Assembly: GCA_029582155.1 (NCBI GenBank)
Contig: CM055894.1
Coordinates: 31,463,707 to 31,527,706, forward strand
Origin: Panopea generosa
Lineage: Eukaryota > Mollusca > Bivalvia > Adapedonta > Hiatellidae
Direction: 5' to 3'
DNA: 64,000 nucleotides
The translations under genes were made by a program, and so were the position numbers. Under the pieces are notes generated by a model. That model saw only the letters and a list, made by a program, of their open reading frames with translations. It was not told the DNA's origin and made no database searches. Positions 62,371 to 63,930 of this stretch are shown here, one piece after another (within the stretch, counting starts at the first letter, position 1; each line of letters opens with the position of its first letter).

Positions 62371-63489
62371 CTCTCCATGACTACACCATTATATTACACA
62401 AACTATTGTCCTTTATTCAGCTACTGCGAGAAGGTTGCTGTTATCGGCGGACGTGTATGTTATCCAATACAAGATGCTATTGGTAATATATTATATTTTT
62501 TGATAAAAATTGAATTATATATACATTTACAAACGAAGATAAACTTTTAAATTTCAAATATTTTCTATTCTACAGCATAGGGACACTTTTATTACATCTG
62601 TATGCATAGACTGAAATAGAATAACAGGACTTTAGGTACTTTTGGATAATGAAATCAAAAAGAATGTCGACAACGTTTTAACTTTAATTATCCTTTCTCA
62701 AATGCTTTTTGGATGGTATATTAATTATCCGTCTAAATAACGTATTTCAGTTGACGGAAGTTGGGGTAACTGGACTCAATGGACAGAGTGTACTAAAGAC
62801 TGTACTGGCGGACAGAAGAACCGATACCGTGCTTGTAATATGCCAGAGCCTACGTGTGGTGGAAAACCATGCGAGGGTGATGTAGTCGAAACAATGCCCT
62901 GCAATGACGACATTAGCTGTAAGTATTGTCATTTGCCAGCTCATTTAACTTTGGAGTTGACTTATTGTCTATTGTGTCAGAATTCCCTTGTGGACGAGTA
63001 TGTTTTTGCGCCTTTTCAATATCACTTACCTCTAAACAATTAGCTCGCCGGTTCGAGTACAGCGATGTCCAAATATTCTATTTTCCAGTTACTAGCGGAA
63101 AACAATTTAACTAAATGGTGTTATATCTTTTGACATATGATAGATAGATAAACAATGTCCTTCTTTCTAGTGTATCAGTTATACAAACAATTAATATTTA
63201 TAGTTTATCACGGGATTGTTCACACAGATGTGCTTTCGTTTAGTTATGGTAACATGGTTATTTATTTTTGAACGATTTCATTGATTGGTCAATTATAAGT
63301 TATTGAAATATTTCTAATTAGGCTGTGAACTGGGTCCCTGGTCAGAATGGTCGGAATGCTCAGAGGAATGTGAGGGCGGTGTACAAAACAGGACACGGTA
63401 TTTCAACGATGTAAATGATGAAAACCGATTCGAATGTGAAAATGTCACCAGCACAGAAGTACAGACCTGTAATACAGATCCTTGCAACA
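166..63489 (+). CDS. Giant mucin-like, multi-module secreted protein gene (partial at both ends, 45 exons)
   Basis: One multi-exon gene reconstructed from GT/AG splice sites and reading phase. The 45 exons listed below total 27,792 nt and join without a stop into about 9,260 codons. Order: four A/B modules with Thr-rich linkers, a 6,600-residue Ser/Thr repeat exon, ten more A/B modules, an EF-hand-like segment, then TSP1-TSP1-TIL-VWC-like-TSP1-VWC-like-TSP1-TSP1. Module borders are almost all phase 1, and the A-to-B junction is phase 0, the classic pattern of exon-shuffled extracellular proteins. TSP1, TIL and VWC domains are extracellular, so the product is inferred to be secreted and strongly O-glycosylated. 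The tail order recalls SCO-spondin, but the giant mucin exon and repeated A/B modules do not belong to that family as usually described. Start, signal peptide and stop are outside the window. Transcript evidence could move individual borders. Confidence 0.85.
480..1167 (+). other. Intron 1, no recognised feature
   Basis: AT-rich, with A and T homopolymer runs near 770-810. Nothing else seen. Confidence 0.75.
1168..1324 (+). CDS. Exon 2: B half of module 1
   Basis: Acceptor ttttttctag, donor gtaaga; phase 0 in, 1 out; 52 codons. It ends in the B signature, a strand leading to Cys (YELKVCFEAG). Similar in length and position of the last Cys to the other B exons, which supports one shared fold with exon 1. 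Confidence 0.82.
1584..1827 (-). mobile_element. MITE, 244 bp, family 1 copy a
   Basis: Inverted ends: tatactgaaaggaatagc at the left and, on the opposite strand from the right, TATACTGAACGGAACAGC. Same length as the copy at 36100-36343; its reverse complement aligns with that copy near the ends (CTTTCGTATTT versus CTTTGTAATTT). No coding potential, so non-autonomous. A possible degenerate relative starts near 2100. Confidence 0.75.
2504..2625 (+). CDS. Exon 3: Thr-rich linker plus start of module 2
   Basis: Acceptor ttttgcag, donor gtaaga; phase 1 in, 0 out. The first 22 or so residues are a Thr/Pro linker (TTTPPTTTT), then V-C-N-M starts the A half. Fusion of linker and A start in one exon is unusual here; elsewhere the linker is a separate mini-exon or is attached to the B exon. 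Confidence 0.78.
2680..2850 (+). mobile_element. SINE 3' fragment
   Basis: Contains ttgccaactactt and the end motif gttgaacatggcgtcaaacc, followed by catcattaaaa. Related to the tail at 5640-5795 (gttgaatgtggcgtttaatc), so a truncated copy of the same family. Confidence 0.5.
3181..3390 (+). CDS. Exon 4: remainder of A half, module 2
   Basis: Acceptor tgtttttcag, donor gtaagt; exactly 70 codons, phase 0 to 0. Acidic beta-rich sequence ending in EL-LLDSYTD, equivalent to the end of other A exons. Module 2 therefore has an extra intron inside its A half. Confidence 0.83.
3441..3824. mobile_element. Foldback/MITE-like element with about 60-bp inverted arms
   Basis: The left arm (from about 3441, core ctaaaagacaaacgtctt at 3468) and right arm (core aagacgtttgtcttttag, ending about 3797, extending to 3824) are reverse complements with scattered mismatches. 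No open frame inside. Distinct from the family at 1584 and 36100. Confidence 0.75.
4828..4954 (+). CDS. Exon 5: B half of module 2
   Basis: Acceptor ctcatag, donor gtaaac; phase 0 in, 1 out; 42 codons. Contains an N-V-T sequon and ends with the B signature G-C-F-E-P. Shorter than the usual 53-codon B exon, lacking part of the central loop. Confidence 0.82.
4955..5471 (+). other. Intron 5, possible dispersed repeat
   Basis: Words gccgagcat, cacgaatgtaagat and tcagattacctctata recur in similar order in intron 8 (8179-8845) as gccgagtat, cacgaatgagtgat and tcagatcacctctatt. This suggests an old shared repeat of unknown type. Confidence 0.4.
5472..5519 (+). CDS. Exon 6: 48-bp Thr/Ser linker mini-exon
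   Basis: Acceptor ttcattacag, donor gtgagt; phase 1 in and out, 16 residues rich in Thr and Ser (TTASSTPTSTTQVT). The same size and phase as exon 9, so it looks like a duplicated O-glycosylated spacer between modules. A short exon found from splice sites and frame alone, hence moderate confidence. Confidence 0.7.
5549..5795 (+). mobile_element. SINE-like element, tail part
   Basis: Shares the segment acttgcggaaggatggtggt with 6450-6475 and 54803-54825 (cggaaggacggtggttcaac), and ends gttgaatgtggcgtttaatc plus cattaaaacaac. The head (gaccgaatggtc) is a degenerate tRNA-like start. Confidence 0.6.
6240..6545 (+). mobile_element. tRNA-derived SINE with duplicated head
   Basis: A-box-like tggtccaaggcgc (6349-6361) and B-box-like ggttcgtgtcc (6400-6410) stand 38 bp apart, as in a tRNA-derived promoter, followed by the family's cggaaggacaatggttctac segment. 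The head with tccgtgacg occurs three times in tandem from about 6250. Confidence 0.7.
6615..6916 (+). CDS. Exon 7: A half of module 3, highly acidic
   Basis: Acceptor tctaatacag, donor gtattg; phase 1 in, 0 out; 100 complete codons. Starts P-C-E-I-K and is crowded with Glu and Asp (PDVEDEEPFDSPEESDE), then beta-like segments (VSVQV, VSVVVVFI). The strongest acidic stretch in the gene; calcium binding is possible but is inference only. Confidence 0.82.
6951..7235. mobile_element. hAT-like MITE, 285 bp
   Basis: Perfect 13-bp inverted ends CAGGGGCGTTCCT and AGGAACGCCCCTG. Flanks acgttaca and acgtataa are 8 bp long and agree at six positions, consistent with a decayed 8-bp target duplication as expected for hAT elements. 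No transposase. Confidence 0.7.
8031..8178 (+). CDS. Exon 8: B half of module 3
   Basis: Acceptor ttctttttag, donor gtacgt; phase 0 in, 1 out; 49 codons. Ends with a strand and Cys (MFVEVCAEL), the B signature without the usual Pro. This exon lacks an internal start codon near its beginning and is defined by splicing and frame. Confidence 0.8.
8179..8845 (+). other. Intron 8, possible dispersed repeat
   Basis: Partner of the repeat in intron 5; includes tgacgtcatc at about 8496. No coding potential seen. Confidence 0.4.
8846..8893 (+). CDS. Exon 9: 48-bp Thr/Ser linker mini-exon
   Basis: Acceptor ttattgcag, donor gtaaac; phase 1 in and out; 16 residues (TSTVVTTSTATTPE core). Matches exon 6 in length, phase and composition. 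Confidence 0.72.
8894..9418 (+). other. Intron 9, no recognised feature
   Basis: Very AT-rich; nothing seen. Confidence 0.75.
9419..9562 (+). CDS. Exon 10: first part of A half, module 4
   Basis: Acceptor acgtctag, donor gtaagc; phase 1 in and out. Starts A-C-E-H-V; 47 complete codons. The phase-1 intron that follows splits the A half, as also happens in module 12, although at a different position. Confidence 0.78.
9898..10255 (+). repeat. About 70-bp tandem repeat with internal palindrome
   Basis: Roughly four to five copies of a unit with tgtcacccgcaacagaatgt and attacattctagcaaggttg. Within each unit agaatgtaata and tattacattct are inverted around a short spacer, so single strands could fold into hairpins. 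Intron between exons 10 and 11. Confidence 0.75.
10380..10543 (+). CDS. Exon 11: second part of A half, module 4
   Basis: Acceptor attttgtag, donor gtacgt; phase 1 in, 0 out; 54 complete codons. Beta-rich acidic sequence ending LRLKDEIDDVVGIM. The joined codon with exon 10 reads Asp. Confidence 0.8.
10860..11990 (+). repeat. 30-bp minisatellite, more than 30 degenerate copies
   Basis: Unit close to ttatatatggctgtacaat followed by atcactacagc. Degenerate copies fill most of the intron before exon 12. Short open frames here are repeat by-products. Confidence 0.85.
12025..12178 (+). CDS. Exon 12: B half of module 4
   Basis: Acceptor tatctgtttag, donor gtttgt (a weak donor); phase 0 in, 1 out; 51 codons. 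Ends TLKVCVHPEG, the C-x-x-P signature. It directly precedes the mucin exon after a 180-bp intron, the shortest in the window. Confidence 0.8.
12359..32170 (+). CDS. Exon 13: giant 19.8-kb Ser/Thr-rich mucin-like repeat exon
   Basis: Acceptor gcatttcag, donor gttagt; phase 1 in and out; 6,603 complete codons with no stop. After a short lead (VSVTYPPTS) almost all of it is a repeat built from two units: a 19-residue unit, consensus TSVPSSSSTSGSSSSTSSS (57 bp; 13 Ser and 3 Thr), and a 26-residue unit (78 bp) that starts GSVPSSSSTPSTSVSSSG and ends in a Ser run. Typically one 26-mer is followed by three to six 19-mers, giving roughly 300 units. There is no Cys in the repeat and very few charged residues. 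Such Ser/Thr/Pro arrays are typical of mucin domains and would be densely O-glycosylated if secreted. A silk-like or phosphoserine-rich role cannot be excluded. GC content is clearly higher than in flanking introns. The other open frames here, on both strands, are by-products of the repeat period. Confidence 0.9.
14155..23064 (+). repeat. 4,440-bp tandem duplication inside the giant exon
   Basis: Copy 1 is about 14155-18594 and copy 2 about 18595-23034. Identity at offset 4,440 continues to 18624/23064. The first differences are at 14154/18594 (g versus a) on the left and 18625/23065 (a versus c) on the right. Every stretch I compared between these limits was identical, including rare variants (SLPST, SGGSS, VPFSSS). 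The block is 1,480 codons, in frame. Confidence 0.9.
23967..26009 (+). repeat. Third, slightly diverged copy of part of the 4,440-bp block
   Basis: Aligns with about 20388-22430 at a constant offset of 3,579 bp. Several substitutions are visible, for example SGS to SES near 24964, a Ser to Arg change near 25015, TSGS to TYVS near 25436, and Ile to Thr near 25956. It is older than the perfect pair. Confidence 0.75.
29411..30460 (+). repeat. Block repeated at offset about 939 bp near the 3' end of the array
   Basis: The rare variants SMSGS and SGIVPSS occur together at about 29411-29460 and again at about 30350-30400, 939 bp later, in near-identical context. This marks another in-frame segmental duplication within the array; exact ends were not resolved. 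Confidence 0.6.
32465..32774 (+). repeat. Orphan mucin-repeat fragment between duplicated intron sequence
   Basis: 130 bp (32568-32697) match the giant exon at about 31503-31631 with two mismatches in 129 bp. It lies between direct copies of intron sequence: 32465-32567 and 32698-32774, the second lacking 26 bp (32521-32546). There is no plausible acceptor or donor, so I read it as non-exonic. Confidence 0.85.
33590..33740 (+). mobile_element. SINE-tail-like fragment
   Basis: Contains gtgtccttgggcatgacaca, a motif recalling SINE tails common in invertebrate genomes, preceded by a short hairpin ggagggtcg...cgaccctcc-like stretch (33617-33642). Family assignment is from memory and uncertain. 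Confidence 0.4.
34190..34515. repeat. Degenerate cacgatgg-type repeat with inverted second half
   Basis: From about 34204 the strand is rich in gcacgatg-like words; after about 34390 it is rich in catcgtgt/ccatcgctcc, the reverse complement. This makes a large imperfect foldback centred near 34390. Confidence 0.65.
34902..35167 (+). CDS. Exon 14: A half of module 5 (CQ subtype)
   Basis: Acceptor tttgttgacag, donor gtacga; phase 1 in, 0 out; 88 complete codons. The Gly codon of the giant exon's last base joins CA to read Ala, then Y-C-Q. Contains IWSDDIRVSS and an N-G-S sequon. First of three related A exons (with 18 and 22). Confidence 0.88.
35367..35405 (+). repeat. (ATT)n microsatellite
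   Basis: Uninterrupted ATT triplets of about 13 copies in the intron between exons 14 and 15. The rest of this intron (35168-35863) holds nothing I recognise. Confidence 0.9.
35864..36023 (+). CDS. Exon 15: B half of module 5
   Basis: Acceptor ctttcgatag, donor gtatgt; phase 0 in, 1 out; 53 codons. Starts TKTDLENVEEISFDL and ends LIEACYEPLG, the full B signature. No linker follows; module 6 begins directly. Confidence 0.88.
36100..36343 (+). mobile_element. MITE, 244 bp, family 1 copy b
   Basis: Starts tatactgaacggaacagc and ends gctgttacgttcagtata, one mismatch between inverted ends of 18 bp. Opposite orientation to copy a, in a different intron. Confidence 0.8.
36536..36815 (+). mobile_element. 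tRNA-derived SINE, second family
   Basis: tRNA-like start ggctcgctcagtcagtagcg and B-box-like gagctcgaattc (36591-36602), then a tail with gcataaaatgacgcttaac and repeated atca/atcaatca. The same tail (gcataaacatgacgctaaag plus caatcaatcaatc) occurs at 34544-34582. Confidence 0.65.
37542..37795 (+). CDS. Exon 16: A half of module 6 (ETC subtype)
   Basis: Acceptor tttcttttta-g, donor gtaatt; phase 1 in, 0 out; 84 codons. Starts E-T-C-M-E-Y; the stretch DALEGGSGWYP followed by VVLEVDLRD resembles the early strand pattern of discoidin (F5/8C) domains, where a Gly-Trp-x-Pro is followed by a VDL-type strand. Confidence 0.88.
37796..38877 (+). other. Intron 16, no supported feature
   Basis: Holds an 81-codon ATG frame at 38518-38763 that I do not recognise, without splice sites or neighbours that support it. 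Confidence 0.6.
38878..39124 (+). CDS. Exon 17: B half of module 6 fused to Thr/Ser linker
   Basis: Acceptor ctttcag, donor gtatgt; phase 0 in, 1 out; 82 codons. Starts YPLDFSPEHAIV, ends the module with LKVEACAEP, then about 37 residues of Ser/Thr linker (SSTTTPSSSTTGSSSTSG). Confidence 0.88.
39215..39410 (+). repeat. About 55-bp tandem repeat, intron 17
   Basis: Four copies of a unit with ctactaggcgcattttgatg and caatgaaacataaacacga. The same repeat occurs at 43270-43410 in intron 21, part of the larger cassette duplication. Confidence 0.75.
40030..40070 (+). promoter_or_regulatory. CRE plus C/EBP-like composite site, intron 17 (candidate)
   Basis: TGACGTCA (40044-40051) overlaps ATTGCGCAA (40051-40059), consensus-like sites for bZIP factors of the CREB/ATF and C/EBP groups, about 200 bp before exon 18. 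Further gtcatagcac and gcgcaa words lie nearby. Function is unproven. Confidence 0.3.
40250..40515 (+). CDS. Exon 18: A half of module 7 (CQ subtype)
   Basis: Acceptor tttacacag, donor gtgaga; 266 bp, same phase and length as exons 14 and 22. Protein differs from exon 22 at only about seven of 88 positions, pointing to recent duplication. Confidence 0.9.
40516..41693 (+). other. Intron 18, matches intron 22
   Basis: The first part after the donor is nearly identical to 45144-46170, as expected from the cassette duplication; the copy here is longer. No gene seen. Confidence 0.8.
41694..41853 (+). CDS. Exon 19: B half of module 7
   Basis: Acceptor ctttcgatag, donor gtatgt; 160 bp, phase 0 in, 1 out. 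Starts TKTDLENVDEVSFDL and ends LIEACYKPVG. Nearly identical to exon 23 and clearly related to exon 15. Confidence 0.9.
41854..42262 (+). other. Intron 19, matches intron 23 (46331-46732)
   Basis: Both share ctcccacagtctcatttttg and the region before the acceptor. Nothing else seen in either. Confidence 0.8.
42263..42516 (+). CDS. Exon 20: A half of module 8 (ETC subtype)
   Basis: Acceptor gtttctttccag, donor gtaagt; 254 bp, phase 1 in, 0 out. Starts E-T-C-M-E-Y-L and carries DALEGGSGWYP and VLVVDLKD. Differs from exon 24 at about three residues. Confidence 0.9.
42517..42970 (+). other. Intron 20, matches intron 24 (46987-47483)
   Basis: Alignable over most of the length; intron 24 also carries a short local duplication (tatatatttctaagtaaagc and near copy) at about 47135-47195. 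No gene seen. Confidence 0.75.
42971..43217 (+). CDS. Exon 21: B half of module 8 fused to Thr/Ser linker
   Basis: Acceptor atattttcag, donor gtatgt; 247 bp, the same length as exon 17. Ends the module with LKVEACSEP, then the same linker type as exon 17 with only small changes (TTRSSS for TTGSSS). Confidence 0.9.
43270..43410 (+). repeat. About 55-bp tandem repeat, intron 21
   Basis: Three copies of the unit seen at 39215-39410 (ctactaggtgcattgtgatg, gaaacataaacacgac). Copy number differs between the two introns. Confidence 0.72.
44680..44720 (+). promoter_or_regulatory. CRE plus C/EBP-like composite site, intron 21 (candidate)
   Basis: TTACGTCA (44690-44697) overlaps ATTGCGCAA (44697-44705), the duplicate of the site at 40044. 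The C/EBP half is unchanged and the CRE half has one change. Confidence 0.28.
44878..45143 (+). CDS. Exon 22: A half of module 9 (CQ subtype)
   Basis: Acceptor attcccacag, donor gtgaga; 266 bp. Third CQ-type A exon; starts P-Y-C-Q-T-D. The intron after it also matches the intron after exon 18. Confidence 0.9.
45144..46170 (+). other. Intron 22, matches intron 18
   Basis: Duplicate of intron 18 with small deletions. No gene seen. Confidence 0.8.
46171..46330 (+). CDS. Exon 23: B half of module 9
   Basis: Acceptor ctttcgatag, donor gtatgt; 160 bp, phase 0 in, 1 out; ends LIEACYKPVG. Close copy of exon 19. Confidence 0.9.
46733..46986 (+). CDS. Exon 24: A half of module 10 (ETC subtype)
   Basis: Acceptor gtttctttccag, donor gtaagt; 254 bp, phase 1 in, 0 out. 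Close copy of exon 20, with SDDIAV replacing LDGIVV near the end. Confidence 0.9.
47484..47661 (+). CDS. Exon 25: B half of module 10 with shortened linker
   Basis: Acceptor atttttcag, donor gtatgt; 178 bp, phase 0 in, 1 out. Module part matches exon 21, but the Ser/Thr linker is cut to about 14 residues (SSTSTPVSSTG). Confidence 0.88.
47662..48570 (+). other. Intron 25, start matches introns 17 and 21
   Basis: The first 80 bp resemble the start of intron 17 (gcaccgtgtg word), the remains of the cassette duplication. The rest shows nothing recognised. Confidence 0.65.
48571..48875 (+). CDS. Exon 26: A half of module 11
   Basis: Acceptor ctttaaacag, donor gtaagg; phase 1 in, 0 out; 101 complete codons open in frame, with the only Met late (MTLAIYE). 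Starts E-I-C-I-P-D-H. Divergent from the cassette type, with a basic patch (QKRQSGEKPKG) unlike its acidic neighbours. Confidence 0.83.
48876..50006 (+). other. Intron 26, no recognised gene
   Basis: A few short gagacaagatgagacaaggt-like repeats follow the donor (48890-48920). Otherwise AT-rich and featureless. Confidence 0.7.
50007..50157 (+). CDS. Exon 27: B half of module 11
   Basis: Acceptor attttaag, donor gtaagt; phase 0 in, 1 out; 50 codons. Starts TFKNVADEEFIDI and ends LVKACYFPTG, the B signature. Confidence 0.85.
50158..50615 (+). other. Intron 27, no recognised feature
   Basis: A short imperfect inverted pair (tggttggtattcaccaacca, about 50248-50267) is the only structure noticed. 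Confidence 0.7.
50616..50678 (+). CDS. Exon 28: short first part of A half, module 12
   Basis: Acceptor ttattgacag, donor gtatgt; 63 bp, phase 1 in and out. Reads E-V-C-Y-E-D-L-S-D-S-H and joins exon 29 through an Asp codon. Short, but phase and the early Cys fit. Confidence 0.75.
51153..51230 (+). repeat. (TA)n(GA)n compound microsatellite
   Basis: About 15 TA repeats run directly into about 22 GA repeats, between exons 28 and 29. The rest of the intron (50679-51414) shows nothing else. Confidence 0.9.
51415..51620 (+). CDS. Exon 29: second part of A half, module 12
   Basis: Acceptor taattgtag, donor gtattt; phase 1 in, 0 out; 68 complete codons. Contains an N-I-T sequon and the strand pattern VYNIEVSIKNV, matching VYNVELKAVDM in the ETC-type A exons. 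Confidence 0.83.
51621..52165 (+). other. Intron 29, no recognised feature
   Basis: AT-rich with a short (AT)n run near 51855. Nothing else. Confidence 0.75.
52166..52388 (+). CDS. Exon 30: B half of module 12 fused to Thr/Ser linker
   Basis: Acceptor tttcttgcag, donor gtatgt; phase 0 in, 1 out; 74 codons. Module ends LFVEACSHP, then a linker (STSTQMSTTVTESSTSSTS). FLGTVG matches FLGQVG of exons 17, 21 and 25. Confidence 0.85.
53098..53358 (+). repeat. 36-bp minisatellite, seven copies
   Basis: Unit contains tttacatatggttatgcgtt followed by cacttgagatgttaa. Copies are well conserved. Intron between exons 30 and 31 (52389-53818), otherwise featureless. Confidence 0.88.
53819..54090 (+). CDS. 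Exon 31: A half of module 13
   Basis: Acceptor atttacag, donor gtacaa; phase 1 in, 0 out; 90 complete codons. Starts F-V-C-E-E-I and contains QALEGSGNSY, the counterpart of DALEGGSGWYP but lacking the Trp. Confidence 0.84.
54091..54398 (+). other. Intron 31, no recognised feature
   Basis: Short AT-rich intron; nothing seen. Confidence 0.75.
54399..54558 (+). CDS. Exon 32: B half of module 13
   Basis: Acceptor caattcag, donor gtatgt; 160 bp, phase 0 in, 1 out. Ends LAIKACYVPKG. No linker, so module 14 follows directly. Confidence 0.86.
54676..54860 (+). mobile_element. tRNA-derived SINE copy
   Basis: B-box-like gtgggttcgag near 54752, followed by ttatttacggaaggacggtg, the segment shared with the elements at 5549 and 6240. 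The A box is poor, so a decayed copy. Confidence 0.6.
55345..55616 (+). CDS. Exon 33: A half of module 14
   Basis: Acceptor tttgcag, donor gtgtgt; phase 1 in, 0 out; 90 complete codons. Starts E-I-C-V-E-E-L; LGWLPKVAGTDTSVLISAD again resembles the Gly-Trp-x-Pro region of discoidin domains. N-S-S sequon present. Confidence 0.86.
55617..56081 (+). other. Intron 33, no recognised feature
   Basis: Ends in a T-run polypyrimidine tract. Nothing else seen. Confidence 0.75.
56082..56283 (+). CDS. Exon 34: B half of module 14 fused to Thr/Ser linker
   Basis: Acceptor cgcttcttcag after a T-run, donor gtgcgt; phase 0 in, 1 out; 67 codons. Ends LTVEACSHP, then a linker (TASTTQPTSTSYSTTE). The last A/B module in the window. 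Confidence 0.86.
56526..56703 (+). CDS. Exon 35: EF-hand-like calcium-binding segment
   Basis: Acceptor ttttacag, donor gtaagc; phase 1 in, 2 out. Starts A-V-C-V-F-T. The loop DLDGDNEFSAAE places D, D, D, E, S and E at positions 1, 3, 5, 7, 9 and 12, a good EF-hand match, between two likely helices (IFEELFKEV and EEAFAIG). Only one loop is visible; EF-hands usually pair, so the partner is missing or intermolecular. Confidence 0.82.
56704..57138 (+). other. Intron 35, no recognised feature
   Basis: Open in one frame for a stretch, without domain resemblance. Nothing supported. Confidence 0.7.
57139..57188 (+). CDS. Exon 36: short Cys-rich connector
   Basis: Acceptor atttgtag, donor gtatga; 50 bp, phase 2 in, 1 out. 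Reads C-T-C-V-D-T-E-I-E-C-M-E-K-E-E-C-D across the junction; four Cys in 17 residues, resembling the end of a VWC-type unit. Found by phase matching. Confidence 0.72.
57189..57536 (+). other. Intron 36, no recognised feature
   Basis: Nothing seen. Intron 37 (57687-58098) is likewise empty. Confidence 0.7.
57537..57686 (+). CDS. Exon 37: thrombospondin type 1 repeat 1
   Basis: Acceptor cctcgcag, donor gtacgt; phase 1 in and out. Contains W-T-E-W-S-E-C, then T-K-P-C-D-N-G, the R-T-R layer residues and six Cys ending N-T-D-P-C. Typical complete TSP1 of about 50 residues. The W-x-x-W motif is a C-mannosylation site in known TSP1 proteins. Confidence 0.92.
58099..58269 (+). CDS. Exon 38: thrombospondin type 1 repeat 2
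   Basis: Acceptor attttcag, donor gtaagt; phase 1 in and out. PPPWTTWTSWTPC start, then T-S-T-D-P-C and L-R-I-R-W-C; six Cys, ending E-G-C-N-E. Slightly divergent, with an enlarged Cys-Cys spacing in the second position. Confidence 0.88.
58265..58810 (+). repeat. About 50-bp minisatellite, eleven or so copies
   Basis: Unit holds gcattgtaaataatgacaga and taatcaaagtaagaatagtg plus caatacac. It starts at the exon 38 donor, so that the donor sequence gtaagtgcaatacac may be its first copy. Confidence 0.85.
58890..59325 (+). repeat. About 58-bp minisatellite, seven or so copies
   Basis: Unit has catgttaacataaatgctat, tccgttccctgtcagtgaga and cataaaatacac. Long minus-strand frames with LTGNGIAFMLTCVF are products of this repeat, not genes. 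Confidence 0.85.
59380..59638 (+). CDS. Exon 39: TIL (trypsin-inhibitor-like Cys-rich) domain
   Basis: Acceptor atatttacag, donor gtacgg; phase 1 in, 2 out; 85 complete codons. Eleven Cys in the first 67 or so residues with the TIL pattern, including E-C-E-P-G-C-A-C-K-P-G and C-P-C-Y, then VPFGATIQGSNECEI leading into a VWC-like piece. N-C-S and N-N-T sequons. TIL next to TSP1 is known from SCO-spondin, mucins and related proteins. Confidence 0.9.
59639..60338 (+). other. Intron 39, no recognised feature
   Basis: Interrupts the TIL/VWC junction in phase 2. Nothing else seen. Confidence 0.72.
60339..60385 (+). CDS. Exon 40: VWC-like end of the TIL unit
   Basis: Acceptor ctgtttcag, donor gtaagt; 47 bp, phase 2 in, 1 out. 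With its neighbours it reads C-K-C-E-Y-D-G-S-I-N-C-S-T-I-E-G-C, the C-x-C-x-x-G-x-x-x-C signature that follows TIL in mucin and SCO-spondin proteins. Confidence 0.82.
60386..61082 (+). other. Intron 40, no recognised feature
   Basis: An open frame at 60818-61066 shows no family resemblance. Nothing supported. Confidence 0.7.
61083..61158 (+). CDS. Exon 41: first half of TSP1 repeat 3
   Basis: Acceptor ttctatcag, donor gtatat; 76 bp, phase 1 in, 2 out. C-E-E-G-E-W-G-E-W-G-E-C, then C-G-D-G-T-R-Y-R-Y-R. Splits this TSP1 at its Arg layer, unlike the other TSP1 repeats, which are single exons. Confidence 0.85.
61460..61710 (+). repeat. About 60-bp tandem repeat, four copies
   Basis: Unit with aaggaggacactataaaaaa and tataacgactttatctga. 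Lies in the intron splitting TSP1 repeat 3. Confidence 0.78.
61889..62035 (+). CDS. Exon 42: second half of TSP1 repeat 3 plus start of VWC-like domain
   Basis: Acceptor gattttcag, donor gtgagt; phase 2 in and out. Completes TSP1 with D-D-C, E-P-C and G-P-C, then VCIVGGVEYSVGDVI and a C-E-I-C start of a VWC-like unit. The reading frame is fixed by the phase-2 joins on both sides. Confidence 0.82.
62331..62367 (+). repeat. (GT)n microsatellite
   Basis: About 18 GT copies, 54 bp before exon 43, within the intron 62036-62420. Confidence 0.9.
62421..62482 (+). CDS. Exon 43: end of VWC-like domain
   Basis: Acceptor tttattcag, donor gtaata; 62 bp, phase 2 in, 1 out. Reads C-Y-C-E-K-V-A-V-I-G-G-R-V-C-Y-P, completing the C-x-C ... 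C pattern begun in exon 42. Confidence 0.8.
62751..62918 (+). CDS. Exon 44: thrombospondin type 1 repeat 4
   Basis: Acceptor cgtatttcag, donor gtaagt; phase 1 in and out. D-G-S-W-G-N-W-T-Q-W-T-E-C, then D-C-T-G-G and N-R-Y-R-A-C; ends M-P-C-N-D-D-I-S-C. N-W-T sequon inside the Trp ladder. Confidence 0.92.
62919..63321 (+). other. Intron 44, no recognised feature
   Basis: Nothing seen. Confidence 0.72.
63322..63489 (+). CDS. Exon 45: thrombospondin type 1 repeat 5 (last exon in window)
   Basis: Acceptor tttctaattag, donor gtaagt; phase 1 in and out. C-E-L-G-P-W-S-E-W-S-E-C, E-E-C-E-G-G, then six Cys in total, ending N-T-D-P-C-N. N-R-T and N-V-T sequons. The gene continues beyond the window because this exon ends in a good donor with no stop. 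Confidence 0.92.
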
Positions 63490-63529
63490 GTAAGTATAGA
63501 TATCGATATCGACACTTTTATGAATTAAG

Positions 63530-63930
63530 TATCCCCTTCACATACACGATGTGTACGTCGTAATCATCTCCTTCAAAGACAATTTGTGCGTAGGTCGTAA
63601 TAACCTCATTCAAATATACAAAGTGTAGGTCAGCATAATCGCCTTCAAATACACAAAGTAATTCGGCATACTCTCCTACAAATACACAAAGTGTAGGTCG
63701 GCATAATCTCCTTCAAATACCCAAAGGGTAATTCGGCATAATCTCCATCAAATACAAAAAGTGTAGGTCGGTATAATCTCCTACAAATACACTAAGTGTA
63801 AGTCGGCATAATCTTCTACAACTACACTTAGTGTAGGTTAGCATACTCTCCTACAAATACACTAAGTGTAGGTTGGCATAATCTCCTTCAAATACACCAT
63901 GTGTAAGTCGTAATAATCTCCTTCAGTCGG
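63530..63930 (+). repeat. About 33-bp minisatellite at the 3' end of the window
   Basis: Around eleven copies of a unit with ggcataatctccttcaaata and cacaaagtgtaggtc, after exon 45. The last 70 bp of the window hold nothing recognised. Confidence 0.82.
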
